NCBI GenBank assembly: GCA_000320545.1
Contig: ADNK01003417.1
Location: 1 to 51,163 of the forward strand
Direction of reading: 5' to 3'
Length of the DNA: 51,163 nt
Source: Bigelowiella natans CCMP2755
Taxonomy: Eukaryota > Cercozoa > Chlorarachniophyceae
Shown: positions 32,902-44,700 of the stretch, in pieces
How positions within the stretch are numbered: the stretch's first letter is position 1
Layout of the letters: each line of letters opens with the position of its first letter
The notes under the pieces: generated by a model
What the model was told of the DNA's origin: nothing
The model's database searches: none
What the model saw: only the letters and a program-made list of their open reading frames with translations
Translations under genes and position numbers: made by a program

Positions 32902-34795
32902 ATGGCACCGTACATCGTTCTATTGTGCTTCGTTGTGTGGCCCATCGCTGCCGATTGGAAGAGCCAGCAACAGCTCTTGCGCCCAAACCAAGACATTGCC
33001 AATAGCAGTCAAGCCTATCAGCTGTTCGAATTGACGAGAGAAAGACTCTCTGAATCCGATCACATTCGGGTGAATAACATTGATTGTACTTATGCTCGAT
33101 TATACTATCTATGAACTTCTCGTTGTGCAGGTCGTGACGGTTGAGACCCGTGATATTCGGGGAACGCTGCTAGGAAAATCAATGGGCTTTGGCCGTGTGA
33201 AACAGATTGGCCATGGCGAACCTAACAATGGATACGGATCGAAGGGAAGGATCAAGGTGAAAAGCATCATGCTATATGTCTATTTCCTAAATCGAAACAA
33301 CTTGTGCATGCCCCTCTATACAGGTTGTCCTCCTCAAGAAATACCTTGATGAACTTGTGGAGAAGGAGCCGAATGCAATCTTAGCGTTCGTTGACTCAGA
33401 TGTCATTTACCCGCGATCATGCTCTAACGACCACGTGAGTTTGCTGTTTCCATAGGTCATTGCGTTTCAATGTAGGCTCGTGTGTGTTTTTGATCCAGCT
33501 CTTGCGCCAGTACAATCGGATTGTTCGCCTTGCGGGGGGGCCAAGGATAGTATTTTGTGCTGAATTATTCCGGTTGTATAGTCTCCGAAAATATTCCAAT
33601 GCACAAAGACACAAAATATCACATATACTGGAGAGGGAAGGAAGCACTTTATTCCACGACACTAAGTCGAGGCGATTGAAAATGAAATCATCTTTGAGTT
33701 CCCACCAAAATAAAAAACGTCATTCACAATTCCTGCGACAGAGTTACAGTATTCAGGTTCCATGTGTTGTATTCATAAGGTTTGAGCATGATGCTAAGCA
33801 TGATGTTCCCGAATTTCCATCTTGGGCAGTCCGGGAGAAACCACAGGTAATTTGGATACGTCCCAACGGCATAACGTACCTGCACAGATGAACAGAATCC
33901 AAGCAAAAAGTTGAAATTTTTACTAAATTGCAGCTTACTGGCGGTTCAATCACCCATTTACGCATCAAAGCGGAAGGGGGAGACAAAAAAGTGTGCTATG
34001 CACATTGCTTTTACGATGGAGGAGGTCCAAAATTCCTTAATTCGGGAGGATTTATGGGTCCTGTGAAGTATTTGCACGAAATGGTAACATGCACAGTGCT
34101 CTCATATCTCCCCGCACTTTACATTTTCCCAATGCTTTCTTTTTTCACTAATGACAAGCCGCACGACTTAAAAATTGTCCTGGTGGATTGAGCAGGTGAA
34201 CGAGGTGGACGCCAAGATGAGCCAGTTCCTATTTCATAACGTGAAAGGACTCGAGGTGTGTGCTCCCCAGATGGACCATGTGAAGTCCGCACAGTCACCC
34301 AATGATATTACAGGCTTATCGAAAGGCCCATGGCCGACGTCCGGGGGACCAACACTTTTATTGGGATTACTTTCTAGCACACAGAGACTTGGTTCCGCAG
34401 ATAATTACTATTGTATTTTGTTGTCTGCTATGTTGGACAGGCTTGATTGTACACAAGAACATGCTCTAATTCAGGTAACGCTTGACTACCTGGGAGCTGT
34501 ATTTCAAGCAATGGCGGGAGTCATCGTGGAGAGGTATGGATTCGATTTAAGTATGGTATCAACAAAACTTTAAGTACTGATGCAAATATGAACAGAGCAA
34601 ATTTAGACCATATTCGTATAATTAAGCTGATTCTCACTATTTTTATTTAGCGGTGCAATAGGCGTAAACGAGACTGGAGCTCTGTACAATCAATACTTTG
34701 ATGAGAAAATATGTCTTGCGCACTTCAACGCTGGCGCTCACTTCTCGGCGGCAGACTCTGTGCTCAAAATGCTGGGCGGTGTCTCGTCCGTCTAG
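32902..34795 (+). CDS. PLOD-type (procollagen lysyl hydroxylase GT domain) glycosyltransferase, stand-alone
   Basis: Nine exons join in phase: 32902-33069, 33131-33256, 33324-33434, 33499-33572, 33780-33846, 33934-34083, 34196-34255, 34385-34533 and 34651-34795 (stop TAG), giving 349 residues. The exon 4 donor and exon 5 acceptor are the least certain. A signal peptide (MAPYIVLLCFVVWPIAA) indicates ER entry. The fold matches the N-terminal glycosyltransferase domain of lysyl hydroxylases: KVVLLKKYLDEL, then FVDSDVIY with the DxD near residues 122-124, RIVFCAELF, PKFLNSGGFMGPVKYL, VTLDYLGAVFQAMAG and ICLAHFNAGAHFS. The hydroxylase part of animal PLOD proteins is absent. The animal domain glycosylates hydroxylysine; the acceptor here is unknown. 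Most introns are about 60-210 bases and free of microsatellites. Confidence 0.82.
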
Positions 34796-35380
34796 GGCTA
34801 GCTACACTAGTACGAAACAGATAACAGGCTATGAGATGTAAAGTTATCCAGATCTTCGAAAGCGAAAAATGAAATGCTACGCATGGTCTGTAGGTCTAGA
34901 CTGTGTACGCTGTCGCACGCTTTTGAAAGGACTGTCACATGCTAAAGTGCAATTTTGTTCACGATGGACTAGATGTAGAGGCGCACTTGATATCATCTTG
35001 CTCAGCTCACCCATCTGCTAGCACGCGTGGTCGTCACAGCGCGCATGTCTAGATGCTCTAGTATTGTTTGCGCGCAAACAATTTGAATTTCGCTTCACAA
35101 TGCGACTTTACAGTTTATTGTCATTGTTGCGCGACTGCAAAGGCTGAAGACATTGAGGTAAGACACATGCATGAAGTAGTTATTTTACCTAGCTAAAGCA
35201 ATTGAACACCAAGTATAGCTGCTACCCGCCACAACTAGACAATTCAGCTTTTTGAGCAGCTACATGCAGGTGCGCTGTTCGAACATATTGTGAGAATTGA
35301 TGAAAGTTACAAATAGCATAGACTTTTTACACTCGTCAATAAGAAAATATACTGCTTAATCCTTCACATATACGTTTACA
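34796..35380. other. Gene-free spacer
   Basis: Tail-to-tail spacer between the glycosyltransferase and the cryptic membrane-protein gene. I see no gene or repeat in it. Confidence 0.5.
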
Positions 35381-36172
35381 TCATTGTGGGTTTGTCCCAT
35401 CTATAATATCGTCGTGCTCATTATCAGCAAGCTTGCTTTTATTTTCTGAAGCGGCTTGCGACCTAAAGTCATTGTCCACGAGGTTATTATTCTGAGCTTT
35501 AGTACTAGAGCAATCTTGGGACCCGTCACATTTCGCTATTGCCCCCACCCTTGCCGCAAAGCTGGGTTGGTCTTGGAAAGGATTCAGCTATGATTTTCAA
35601 GAGTAAAAAATAAGACGAGGCGGAATAGTTAAGTGTTTTTATGAACTTACACTAGTTTGAGGAGAATCTGGATACCACACGCTTTCCGGTATTATGACGT
35701 GGTGGCGCAACTGCGGCGGCTGAAATTTTCTAAGGAAAAGAACATGATATCTTCCTGGGCCATTATTAAGTGAAAATCCTGTTGCTTACCTTGCAAGCTG
35801 TGACCATGCAAGTACTGTCATTCCTAAACTAATCACCCTAAAAAGAGGACTCGTGATCAAAATGTTGAAAGGAAATGTTATATTGAAAGCATTCGAAAGA
35901 TAATCTTACCCTAAGATGGAAAGGAGCAGATGGGACATAGCGACATCACGAAGGAGTCGTCCTTCTTCTTCTGTAAATTCTCCACGGAAGACTGTATAAA
36001 GGTTGACTTATTGAATAAAAATTTTAAATGAGGACGATAGGAACATACCTCGGTTCGGAGGTGTATCCGCTATTTCTGTTTAAATATGTACCAAAAAAAT
36101 TGAGAAGGAGCACACTTTTCAGAAGCACTTAAACGTAATACCACGAAGAAAGGTGTGATAGTTCGACGGCAT
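35381..36172 (-). CDS. Small single-pass membrane protein, family unknown
   Basis: This six-exon gene has no exon over 207 bases and is invisible to simple frame scanning. Exons, high to low, are 36172-36142 (ATG), 36075-36049, 35991-35910, 35837-35790, 35729-35651 and 35587-35381 (stop TGA). All five introns are GT-AG, 66-77 bases long, and every phase agrees, giving 157 residues. The N-terminus MPSNYHTFLR is followed by a short polar stretch and EFTEEEGRLLRDVAMS. A hydrophobic helix spans LLLSILGVISLGMTVLAW (about residues 43-60). Then comes a Pro-rich stretch (KFQPPQLRHH, PESVWYPDSPQ) and an acidic, Asn/Ser-rich tail ending DIIDGTNPQ. Orientation and function are unknown. Its start faces the oxidoreductase gene 705 bases away. 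Confidence 0.75.
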
Positions 36173-36876
36173 CGTGAATTGATTAGAAAGATCGTCCAGG
36201 TTTTGTTGTGAGCTTCCTCTGGGCTGCCTCAACTAGAGATTCTCCATTTGCTATAAAAATGAATGTAAGTTATTTCGTGAATTCGATCCATGTCCAATGC
36301 ACGGGTCTATGCAATTCCATTTCAAAGGCTTCCTCGCGAATCCCCAATCAACGAAGTGAAACCAACCATTCCATCTAAATTTCTGAGCGTGTAACTTCCA
36401 ACAATAAAAGAAGCTCGTGCCTAAGCTATCTTCATGAAAACCCATTTTTTTTATTATCACCCCATGCTCGTGGAAGAGCGTTCAGTTCTTTAGGAGTGCA
36501 AAGATGCCAGTCGCAGGAGGATCATTCAGGCCAAAATATGACTTGCCAGCGCAAATTTCTATGACGCAAAACCAAAGTAGAGAGTCCGCCGAGAGAAAGA
36601 CCTTTCCATGAAATCGAAGTTTCGAAAGGGGTTCGAAAGCGAACTGCGTATTTTGATTCTGCGACAATATTCGTTGGTTGTTTTCGTTGTCGCATATAGC
36701 AAACGGGGCGTAATTCTCTTGGGTCGAGATTGGGGCCGATAGCCACACACACTTGCCACGTCCTCACCTCCTCCGTATTCCTTTGTGCACAACGATTCCT
36801 TTGGACGACGTCTGAACTCTTTTCATTATCGCAACTTAGTATAGTGGCAAGTGCGTGTCGACTTTGCGTGGAAGAC
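36173..36876. promoter_or_regulatory. Divergent intergenic region
   Basis: 704 bases lie between the membrane-protein ATG (36172) and the oxidoreductase ATG (36877). No element was recognised and no supportable gene is seen. Confidence 0.4.
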
Positions 36877-38254
36877 ATGAGTTCGGGAGAGCGATATGGG
36901 GTGGTAGTTTTCGGTGCTACGGGCACCACGGGAGCAGTATGTGCTAGTTACCTACACGAGAAGTTCTCGCCTTCTGGAATAGCCTGGGCGATTGCTGGAA
37001 GAAATAGGCAGAAGCTGGAACAATTGCGGGAGAAGATATCACGCGAATCGAAAACTGATTGCAAGTGTGCGATCATCATTGCAGACTGTACGGATGCGTC
37101 CTCAATGGAGGCCATGACAGCAAAGGCTCGGGCTATTCTAACGACCGCAGGGCCATACTTCTACTACGGGGAGCCTGTGATCAAAGCATGCATTTCAACT
37201 GGAACTCACTACTTAGACATCACGGGCGAGGTCGACTGGGTGCAGAGGATGAAAAGGAAATATGATAGCGCAGCAAGGAAAGCAGGTGTCTGCATAACGA
37301 ATTTTTGTGGCTATGACTGCATTCCCGCGGAACTATCGGTGTTTCTCGCGAATCAAGCCCTTGGGGACGGCTACAAATTGGAATCAGCAGGTCGAAATAC
37401 AAAACCGATAGAAGAGGGATAGATTCGAGTTGATATCAGAAATTGATAAATTTTTACCACTACGGGTATTGATCATTTGATGTATAACAGAAACGGTCGT
37501 TGACGTGAAGAATATGAAGGGCATTGGATTTCCAAGAGGAACCTTGCTAACATTCAATAGGTTCATGGGCTCTCCCATTTCAACCATTCGCTTTTTGTGG
37601 ACGTCGTTCACCTACATCCCAGCTGAGGAACGGATGGCAGCGCTGTGGTCTTACGCTTCTTGGTGTCTGCCGAGCTGGTCGTATAGCGCCGGATTCACCA
37701 TGCCAAATATTATGGGCCTGATCAACATCCCAGTTGTCCATTCGAGTGCCTCTGCACTAGGATACGGTGGGTTGAGGCTAAACGATAGGGCTGGAATTCC
37801 CAAGGAAGCGGTTAATGTGTTCACTGGTTACGGCCTGTTCGTCGTAATGATGTTCTACGGAATCCTAGCTACAGGTTTCACGCTACTTCAGATCTCTAAC
37901 TTCTTTTGTGCGGAAAGGGTGAAAAGACTGCTCGAAAGTGCCCTGGCTCCACCCCTCAAAAGCGCAATGACTGAAATTACCCTAGAGGGCAGAGGTACAA
38001 GCACAACTGGACGTTCAAAAAGAAAGCACAAATCTGTGCACGTTGCAATGCAAATCCCAGGAGATCCTGGAGTTGCTTGCACCTGCCTTCTGGCCGTTGA
38101 GACTGCTGTTGCGCTTGTAGATAAAAGCAAAACCAAGGGTCAGCTTTCTTCTGGATTCCACACACCAGTTGTTGCATTAACTGGTTCCTTTCTAGCCAAA
38201 AGACTCCAGGCAGCTGGAGTAAAAATCAAGGCAACCACAAACAGTGGCGATTAA
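36877..38254 (+). CDS. SCCPDH: Saccharopine dehydrogenase-like oxidoreductase
   Basis: Two exons, 36877-37390 and 37491-38254, join in phase to give 425 residues, matching the 429 of the human protein. The N-terminal Rossmann motif VVFGATGTTGAV (residues 9-20) should bind NAD(P). The family signatures AGRNRQKLEQL, ILTTAGPYFYYGEPVIKACI, GTHYLDITGEVDWVQ and GVCITNFCGYDCIPAEL follow. The middle has a hydrophobic stretch (YGLFVVMMFYGILATGF) typical of this membrane- or lipid-droplet-associated group, and the C-terminus carries the conserved GDPG...T tail domain. The natural substrate is unknown for the whole family; it is not the lysine-pathway enzyme. The ATG at 36877 is chosen because upstream sequence does not match the family. 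Confidence 0.92.
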
Positions 38255-39369
38255 TTGAAATATCCAAAGCACACAAAGATGAATGCATGCATGCACCACG
38301 CAGCCTGATAATTTAAAGGCAAATCAATGTTGATAACTTCCTTGATTGTCGCCATGCAACGATGTGTATTGTTGCCATAATGTGGAAACATAACACGGCT
38401 TAATTAGTGAGCGACACAAGCGCGCATGTAGCTAGGTACGTCATGTTGAGCATGCACGCTACAGACTGTCGTACGCATATATAAGTTAAAATGCTCTCGG
38501 ATATTTAGATGCAGATAGATGCTGTATGTTACACGTACATTGCAGCAAAATTGAATTGTTTCATGCTCCGATTATTCGACTTATTGCAGCATGACATGTA
38601 CTCGTTGAGTTCCTCACCACTTCCAAACATGTTAGATTATCTAATCCAAGAGAATGTTCAATTCTATCAAGTAGTCTACAACATGGTACGCAGAAAGGCA
38701 GAAGGTAAACTTGTTACGATGCTCTGCCGGCACATCCGAATACATCACACATGCATGGAAACTGTGAAGCTTCAAAGATTAATTCCATGGGGATTATGAA
38801 ACAGTCCGATGGGTCCGAATGTGTCCGAAGATTATTATGTCTCTTAGAAATTCCGAAGGTGTCCGAATATGTTACATTTAGGAAAAATTCATTTCCTATT
38901 CATTTTCTAACAATGAAAACAATCGAGTTAGCATCTTTCTCCGACGGAGGGGCAGAGTCTAATCGACGATTTGGCATGGGCTGAGCACCTTGCGAGCAGT
39001 AGCAGCAGCAGTTATGGGTTTTGAGGCTGTTTGGGGCGGGGAAGTTACTGTCGAGAGTCTGCAGTGAAAATACATGAGATATTGCTAATGCGACACACCT
39101 TCCATGATTCATTGTCGCAGAACAAAATTCATCTGTGCCTTGTCTTTGTCGGTTTGTGCACATCATCTCTCTCGCACGCAGCAGATGAATCGCCGACAGA
39201 ATTTAGACCATTTTGCAGACCATCATTTCGCAAATATAGGAGTTGTCGCGAGTCAGGAATGCGCTTTGTTCTCGCTCTGGCGTGACCTGTCACGTTGTTG
39301 CGATAGGCAAGTAAACGAAACGTCTGGGTGGGCCGCCTGCCGCTAGTCGCTGCTGCGGACGCACCCAGA
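38255..39369. other. Intergenic region between two plus-strand genes
   Basis: The left part is rich in CATG/GTAC tetranucleotides. 38790-38880 has repeated GTCCGA motifs. An upstream exon of the following basic-protein gene could lie near 39180-39240 (ATGAATCGCCGACAG onward to a possible donor), but I cannot show it. Confidence 0.4.
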
Positions 39370-40059
39370 ATGAACATCTCGAAGCGTTTCTCCACGAGAG
39401 GCAGGGGCACGGGAACAAGGATGGACTTCCGCCACAAGCCTCCATCTGCCTTCCAAGAAGCCCCGCTCCAAAAACGCCACCTTAAGTGCCCCAACCACAA
39501 GCCGAAAGTTGTTAACCCCGAACGTAGACATTTTGCTCCGCGGGGTCCTGAGCCTGTTAAACGCATAAAAAAGAAACCTCTATCTCCTCGCAATCCAAGG
39601 AGACCAGAAGGACGGGCTCATCTCAGGTGGACCAAAAAATCAGAGGAGCGTCAAGTCTTCAATGGCCATCGGCGGGTGAAACCTGGTCATCGTGAGACCT
39701 CTGAAGTCCACAATCTAGAAAAGATGATGGGTGCAAAACGGAGAGTGCCAAGCAGAATCTCAAAACGAAATGGGCTTATGGACAGATCTCAGGGGGATAA
39801 GCCATATAGTCACGTTGAATACTCGGAAAACTATTTCCAGAAAAGAGGGCTTGTCCCTCAGATAGAGCTGGACCGGACCTTAGGACGTAGAACCATGCTG
39901 AATGCCAAGAAGGGGGGTAGGTTCGAAACAAAGAGACTGAAATCCTACTCAGAAGTAACAGCGGAACAGAGGCATAAGGCTGAACAAGAAGAGGTAGCCA
40001 ATCTTCCCAGCATTCCCTGCGAGGGGAATGAATCGGATGATGGAATAGGGGGTAACTGA
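39370..40059 (+). CDS. Basic protein of unknown function
   Basis: A single open frame from ATG 39370 to 40059 encodes 229 residues, very rich in Arg and Lys. Clusters such as KRIKKKPLSPRNPRRPEGRA resemble nuclear localisation or nucleic-acid-binding sequence. A more ordered part follows: HNLEKMMGAKRRVP, then PYSHVEYSENYFQKRGLVP, which looks like a conserved Tyr-containing motif, then LGRRTMLNAKK. It ends in an acidic tail (EGNESDDGIGGN). I do not recognise the family; the YS.EYS..Y...GLVP pattern might point to a small cytoskeletal or axonemal protein, which is a guess. It is the only gene not in a head-to-head pair. Confidence 0.6.
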   Translation: MNISKRFSTRGRGTGTRMDFRHKPPSAFQEAPLQKRHLKCPNHKPKVVNPERRHFAPRGPEPVKRIKKKPLSPRNPRRPEGRAHLRWTKKSEERQVFNGHRRVKPGHRETSEVHNLEKMMGAKRRVPSRISKRNGLMDRSQGDKPYSHVEYSENYFQKRGLVPQIELDRTLGRRTMLNAKKGGRFETKRLKSYSEVTAEQRHKAEQEEVANLPSIPCEGNESDDGIGGN

Positions 40060-41706
40060 TGAGCAAGAACTAAATGAAAATTTATACAGCACGTGCTTCA
40101 AAAACTGTAAATTTACGATTGCACAATCTCAACATAGAGTGTCGAAACGAACGCAATTATTTCCACTGTGCACATGTCGTCGATGCATCAAACGTGTTAT
40201 TTATGGACAGCCAAGTAAGGCGGCCCTTGCTGCAACACGCAGCTGTCTACCTCGCTATGTGTGCTTATCGACACAAGGTATCCTTCTATACATAGCATAC
40301 ACTAGCTACAATGTGTGCTATGACGAGCGTAGCGCAGCGTTGTGCATGTAGCACGACGACACAATGTGATGCGCATATGACTATAGATAGTATGATCGAG
40401 ACTTACGTACGGATCTAGGCGGGATGTTATAATGTACGTGCGTACGCTAATTACGCTAGCAGCGCATCTACAATTGCATGAAAATATTCAATCACTTCAT
40501 TACAACCGTCTCACAATGTACGTGCGTGCTATGTGTGCTTGTGCGTTCGATTGATTCGCGGCATGCATGGCATGGCTATGCTAGCCCATGCTTAATAACT
40601 GCTATGCACATTGTGCATGCGACAGGTCAATCTAGCAATCTCATTGGTACGACCACTGGTAGCTACTACACCTTCGATCGTAGTGACGTCGCATCACGTA
40701 TACACGTGTGCGATGTGTGCATATTCACATTAGCTGGCCATACTATGTGACATGCAGCATGCACAAAAGCACATGCATCTTGCTCATTCATGTATGCAGC
40801 GACAGCGTAGACAAAATGCTGTCATTACATCCGATAGTCAGTCGCATATCTGTATGTAGCCGCTGCATTGCTAGATTGCACAGCTACAAACATTAGGATG
40901 ACTATTGAACAAATTCAATTTGATTGATTACAATCCGTCTTACATCCGTCTTGTTCACAATGATGTTGTGGACACAAAGAAAGATGGGAGCCGACGAGGG
41001 GGGGAGCTAGGGAGTTTTCTAGTTTGGGGAGCGAGAGAGCTGCATGATAAGAAACAGATTGCGAGCGCAGCGTTGAACCTTGATGCTGGACATAGCATCG
41101 TACGTGTCATTCATACAACGCAACGGGCGTGCGATGTAAGCCCAGTCAGATGGATTTATTTTTCAATTTTTTGTCGTTCTTAAATGTACATTCCACATTG
41201 TGCAATGGTTTCGAGGGTGGGCACCGCGAGCGAATTTTTTTTGATCGGATGAGATGAGGATCGTCTCCTGTAACGTCGTCCTTTCAGCTGACTACGTGGA
41301 AACATCGCAGCTTGCTGGTCGCATTGATCGTCCACTTGCACAAACGTATTCTTTGCACGCCGGGTGCTGGGTTGAGATGATTCAGAATGGGTACAGAGTC
41401 TCATCTAAGAGTCCCAGAGCTTGCTTTCCAGGGGAATGGGGGGTTGGGAAAGAGGGTTGGTGCTGCGTTGCGAACAATTTGGGAGAGGGGGGGCGAGGGA
41501 AGGGGGAGGGGGGGGGGGGGCCTCGGTCGGGAGCATGGGCGGGGGAAGATGAGGACAGAGGATGGTAAGATTCCATTCGGAGAAGACGCCAAATAGGTTA
41601 TTATATCCATATCCCCTCATTGGATGAATCCTCAAAGCAAGTAACAGGCAAGATACCAACTGCACTACCACTACTACTACTACTGCTACTACTACTACTA
41701 CTACTA
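40060..41706. other. Gene-free spacer with dispersed repeats
   Basis: Tail-to-tail spacer. It holds two copies of the short dispersed repeat (about 40479-40522 and 40840-40962, minus orientation relative to 13285) and many CATG/GTAC/GCTA tetranucleotides. Poly-G stretches at 41491-41520 and a (CTA)n tract at 41670-41710 adjoin DMAP1. No gene seen. Confidence 0.5.
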
Positions 41707-44700
41707 CTACGTGTCGAATTTCGGGTTCTTGCCCATCTTCCTCCGTTTAAACGAGCCGCCCCCCATGTCACCGAACTTGCGCTTGTCCTTCTTGTAATCG
41801 TAGTGGCTCGACGAGAACGACGCGGAATGGCTGCCGCCGCCGGCCTTGTTGTGCTGCTTCAGGATCGAGCGCAGCCCGTCGAGCTTGTGCTGCTTCATCT
41901 TGATGTGGTTTCGCATGTTGATGAGCGTCACGACGTCCTGCCGCAGCTCGTTGTACTTCTTACAGACGTCCTGCGTGGGCACCGCGAAGGGTCTAGGCTT
42001 CTTCAGGCTGAGTTGGATCGACACGAATTCGTTCTCAAGGTTCTTCATCTGCCGGCCGCCGAGCTGCAGCGGCGCGGCGAGCTGCAGGCTCCGCAGCGTC
42101 ACCCCGGGCTTCAGGGGCGCCACGATGCTCTTCGCGAGCACCTCCTCGGGGATGGGCGCGAGCTTGATCTCCCGGTCCTCCTCCTCCATCTCCATGTCCT
42201 GGAAGACGTCCTCGATGTCGTTGGAGGACGATTTCATCTCGCCCGGCGTGGCGGAGCCGAACTTGTTCAGACGCCGCCCCCCCGTAGGAACAACTCCGGA
42301 GGAGGCACCTCGCATCGAGGACCCCGCGCCTTCTATCGAGCTGCCGCCAGCGCCGCTGCGGTAGTATTTCGGGTTGTACGACGAGCCCCCCCCCCGCTTA
42401 TGCGACGAGGAGGAGGGGCCGTCGTGGGTCGACGAGGACGCGGCGGCCGCCATTCGGTGGTCGTACATGCGCCCCCCGTGCTTCTCGCCCAGGGACCTCT
42501 TGATCATCTTTATCCGCTTGTTCAGGCGGCGTGCCGCGATGACGGTGGAGGCGATCTTGAGCTCCTGCGAGTAGGTCCTCCTTTGGAGCAGGTCGAGCTC
42601 CACGCGGCGGCGGCTCTCGTGCTCCATGTCATACTCAAACTTGATCATGGGGTGCTTGTCGATGTCGGGGTCCCTCCCGTTCCTGACCCTCAGCAGCATG
42701 CGTTGGATGGAATAAAAGCGGTCCTTCAACTCCTCTACCGACCGGGGGTTTCTACTGCTGCTGCTGCTGCTGCTGCTGCCTCGGTCCTCGGGCTCCAAGT
42801 CCTGGTCTTCTATCGTCGTCGTCGAGTTGTTCCGTTGCCGTCTTTCGTCGCCCTCATCGTCTCTCGTAGACGAGCTGCTAGAGGCGGGCTGAGGCGGTTG
42901 TGACTGCTGCTGCTGCTGCTGCTGCACCCGTTGGTGAGGTGCTGTTTGAGCGATGTTGTCGCCGCCGGGGCCAACTACTGGCGGCTTTGATGATGCCGCC
43001 GAGCTATTACCAGCGTCGTTTTTATTGGTCGTAGGAGGAGAAGAATTAGCCATCGGGGGGAGGGATGTCACAGCGGCGGCAGCTGTGGAGGGGGCATTTC
43101 GGGTGGTGGTGGTGGTGGGTGGGGTGGTGGGGAGGGGGGGGGGTCGTTGTTGCTGCGGCGCCGTGACTACTACTTGTACTATTATTGTTGTTTTTCATTC
43201 CACCGCCAGCAGGGGCAGCAGTAGCAGCAGTATTTGCTGCAGTACTGTGTGGATTGTTAGCGACCGCAGCTGCATTCTGTCCTCCAGAGCTTGGTACCAC
43301 CTCCATCGAAGCAGTAGTCGCTGTGCCAGCAGCAGCAGCCGCCGATGAGCTGCTGCTGGGGTTCAACCCTGCTGGTGGTTGTGGTCTAGCTTGATTTGTT
43401 GTCGCTCCTGTCCCCGCTACTACTGCTGCTGCTGCTGCTGCGGGTGTCGTAGCGGCTGCGGGTGTCGTCCCCTCTTCCTTTACTACCACTCCCTTTTCCT
43501 CCACTTCCATCAGCTGAGGCCCATTGCCTCTACTACTATTACCACTACTACTACTTGGTTGTTGCGAAAGCGATATGGATGCTGCGGAAGGACGGTCAGC
43601 TGCTTGTGCGGTCTCTGTCGCTGCTCCTGTCGATGCGGCCTTCTCCCCCCCCGGCTGCTGCACCGCTGCTGCTGCGGTGGCGTCGTTGTTCGACACTGAT
43701 CTGGCAGCATCAGTCAACTGCTGTTTCCGCTTGGCTTCGCTTTCCTTCGATTCGATTCGGCGCTGCTGCTGCTGCTGCTGCTGCTGTGCCGATGCTATTA
43801 TAGGGCTGTAGTCTTTCTCCTCAAAGCTGTGTGGGGTCGGGATGAGGTTGTAGCGGTCATGGACTACCAGAAATCTGAGATCGTAGTCCTCGCACAAAGC
43901 GAACAGAGAGTCGGTTTCGTCCCGTGTCCACTCAGGATGCTGCAGGTACTGTTCATACTCCTCATCGGTATATCGGAGGAACTTAAGACTTTCGTCGAAA
44001 CAGGAAAACTTGTAGTCGCTGCCAGCAGAAACCTTACTTAGATCCCGCCAGTGATAGATCGTCAGATCGTCCTCCAGCTTGTCTGATTCTTTGAGCCGGG
44101 AGGAGTTTCTTATGGGCACCCACTCCCATCTAGATTGGAATTCCCCATCATCCTCGTCGTCAGATTCTACGGCGGGCGCGAGGGTGATGACGTCTGCGTC
44201 TGTCAACCATTCCGCCTCCCTAGGATTGTATACGACCTTAACTTGCCGCAAAACCTCGTCATCACACTCGACAGCGACAGGATTTGGGGACGGGGCTGGA
44301 GGTGCCACCTTGTTCGCTGTTGCACTTTCAACCTGATTTGAAATTTGCATCATTGTGGATATAGGAACCACATCGAACACTGCCTGTTTGGGGCCCCGAA
44401 AAAGGAAATAAGATTGAAATGACCCCAGGCTAACCCCCACCCCCCTTTCATAGCAGATCCCCGATATGTTATTCGGCTTCATTAACATAAATTTGATTTA
44501 TATTACAACCTTCGCATCTTGTTGCAACGGTTGAGTCTTTATGGAACCGAGCTGCTTTTTGTTTGTCCGGTACTGTGAGACCGAAAGCGCCCCGGAACCC
44601 GGGTGTGCGTGAGGATTGTATGAGTTCATTTGATGTTTTGATAGAGACATATGGGGTCCTCCTGCCAATGAGTTAATTCTGGCATTAGCCCCTCTATGAA

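Noticed and set aside
41254-41568. Plus-strand open frame in the spacer left of DMAP1
   Set aside because: It runs into a poly-G stretch, has no family resemblance and has no splice partners.
41620-42903. A 427-residue plus-strand open frame opposite DMAP1
   Set aside because: It is an antisense shadow of the GC-rich DMAP1 C-terminal exon, with no recognisable domain.
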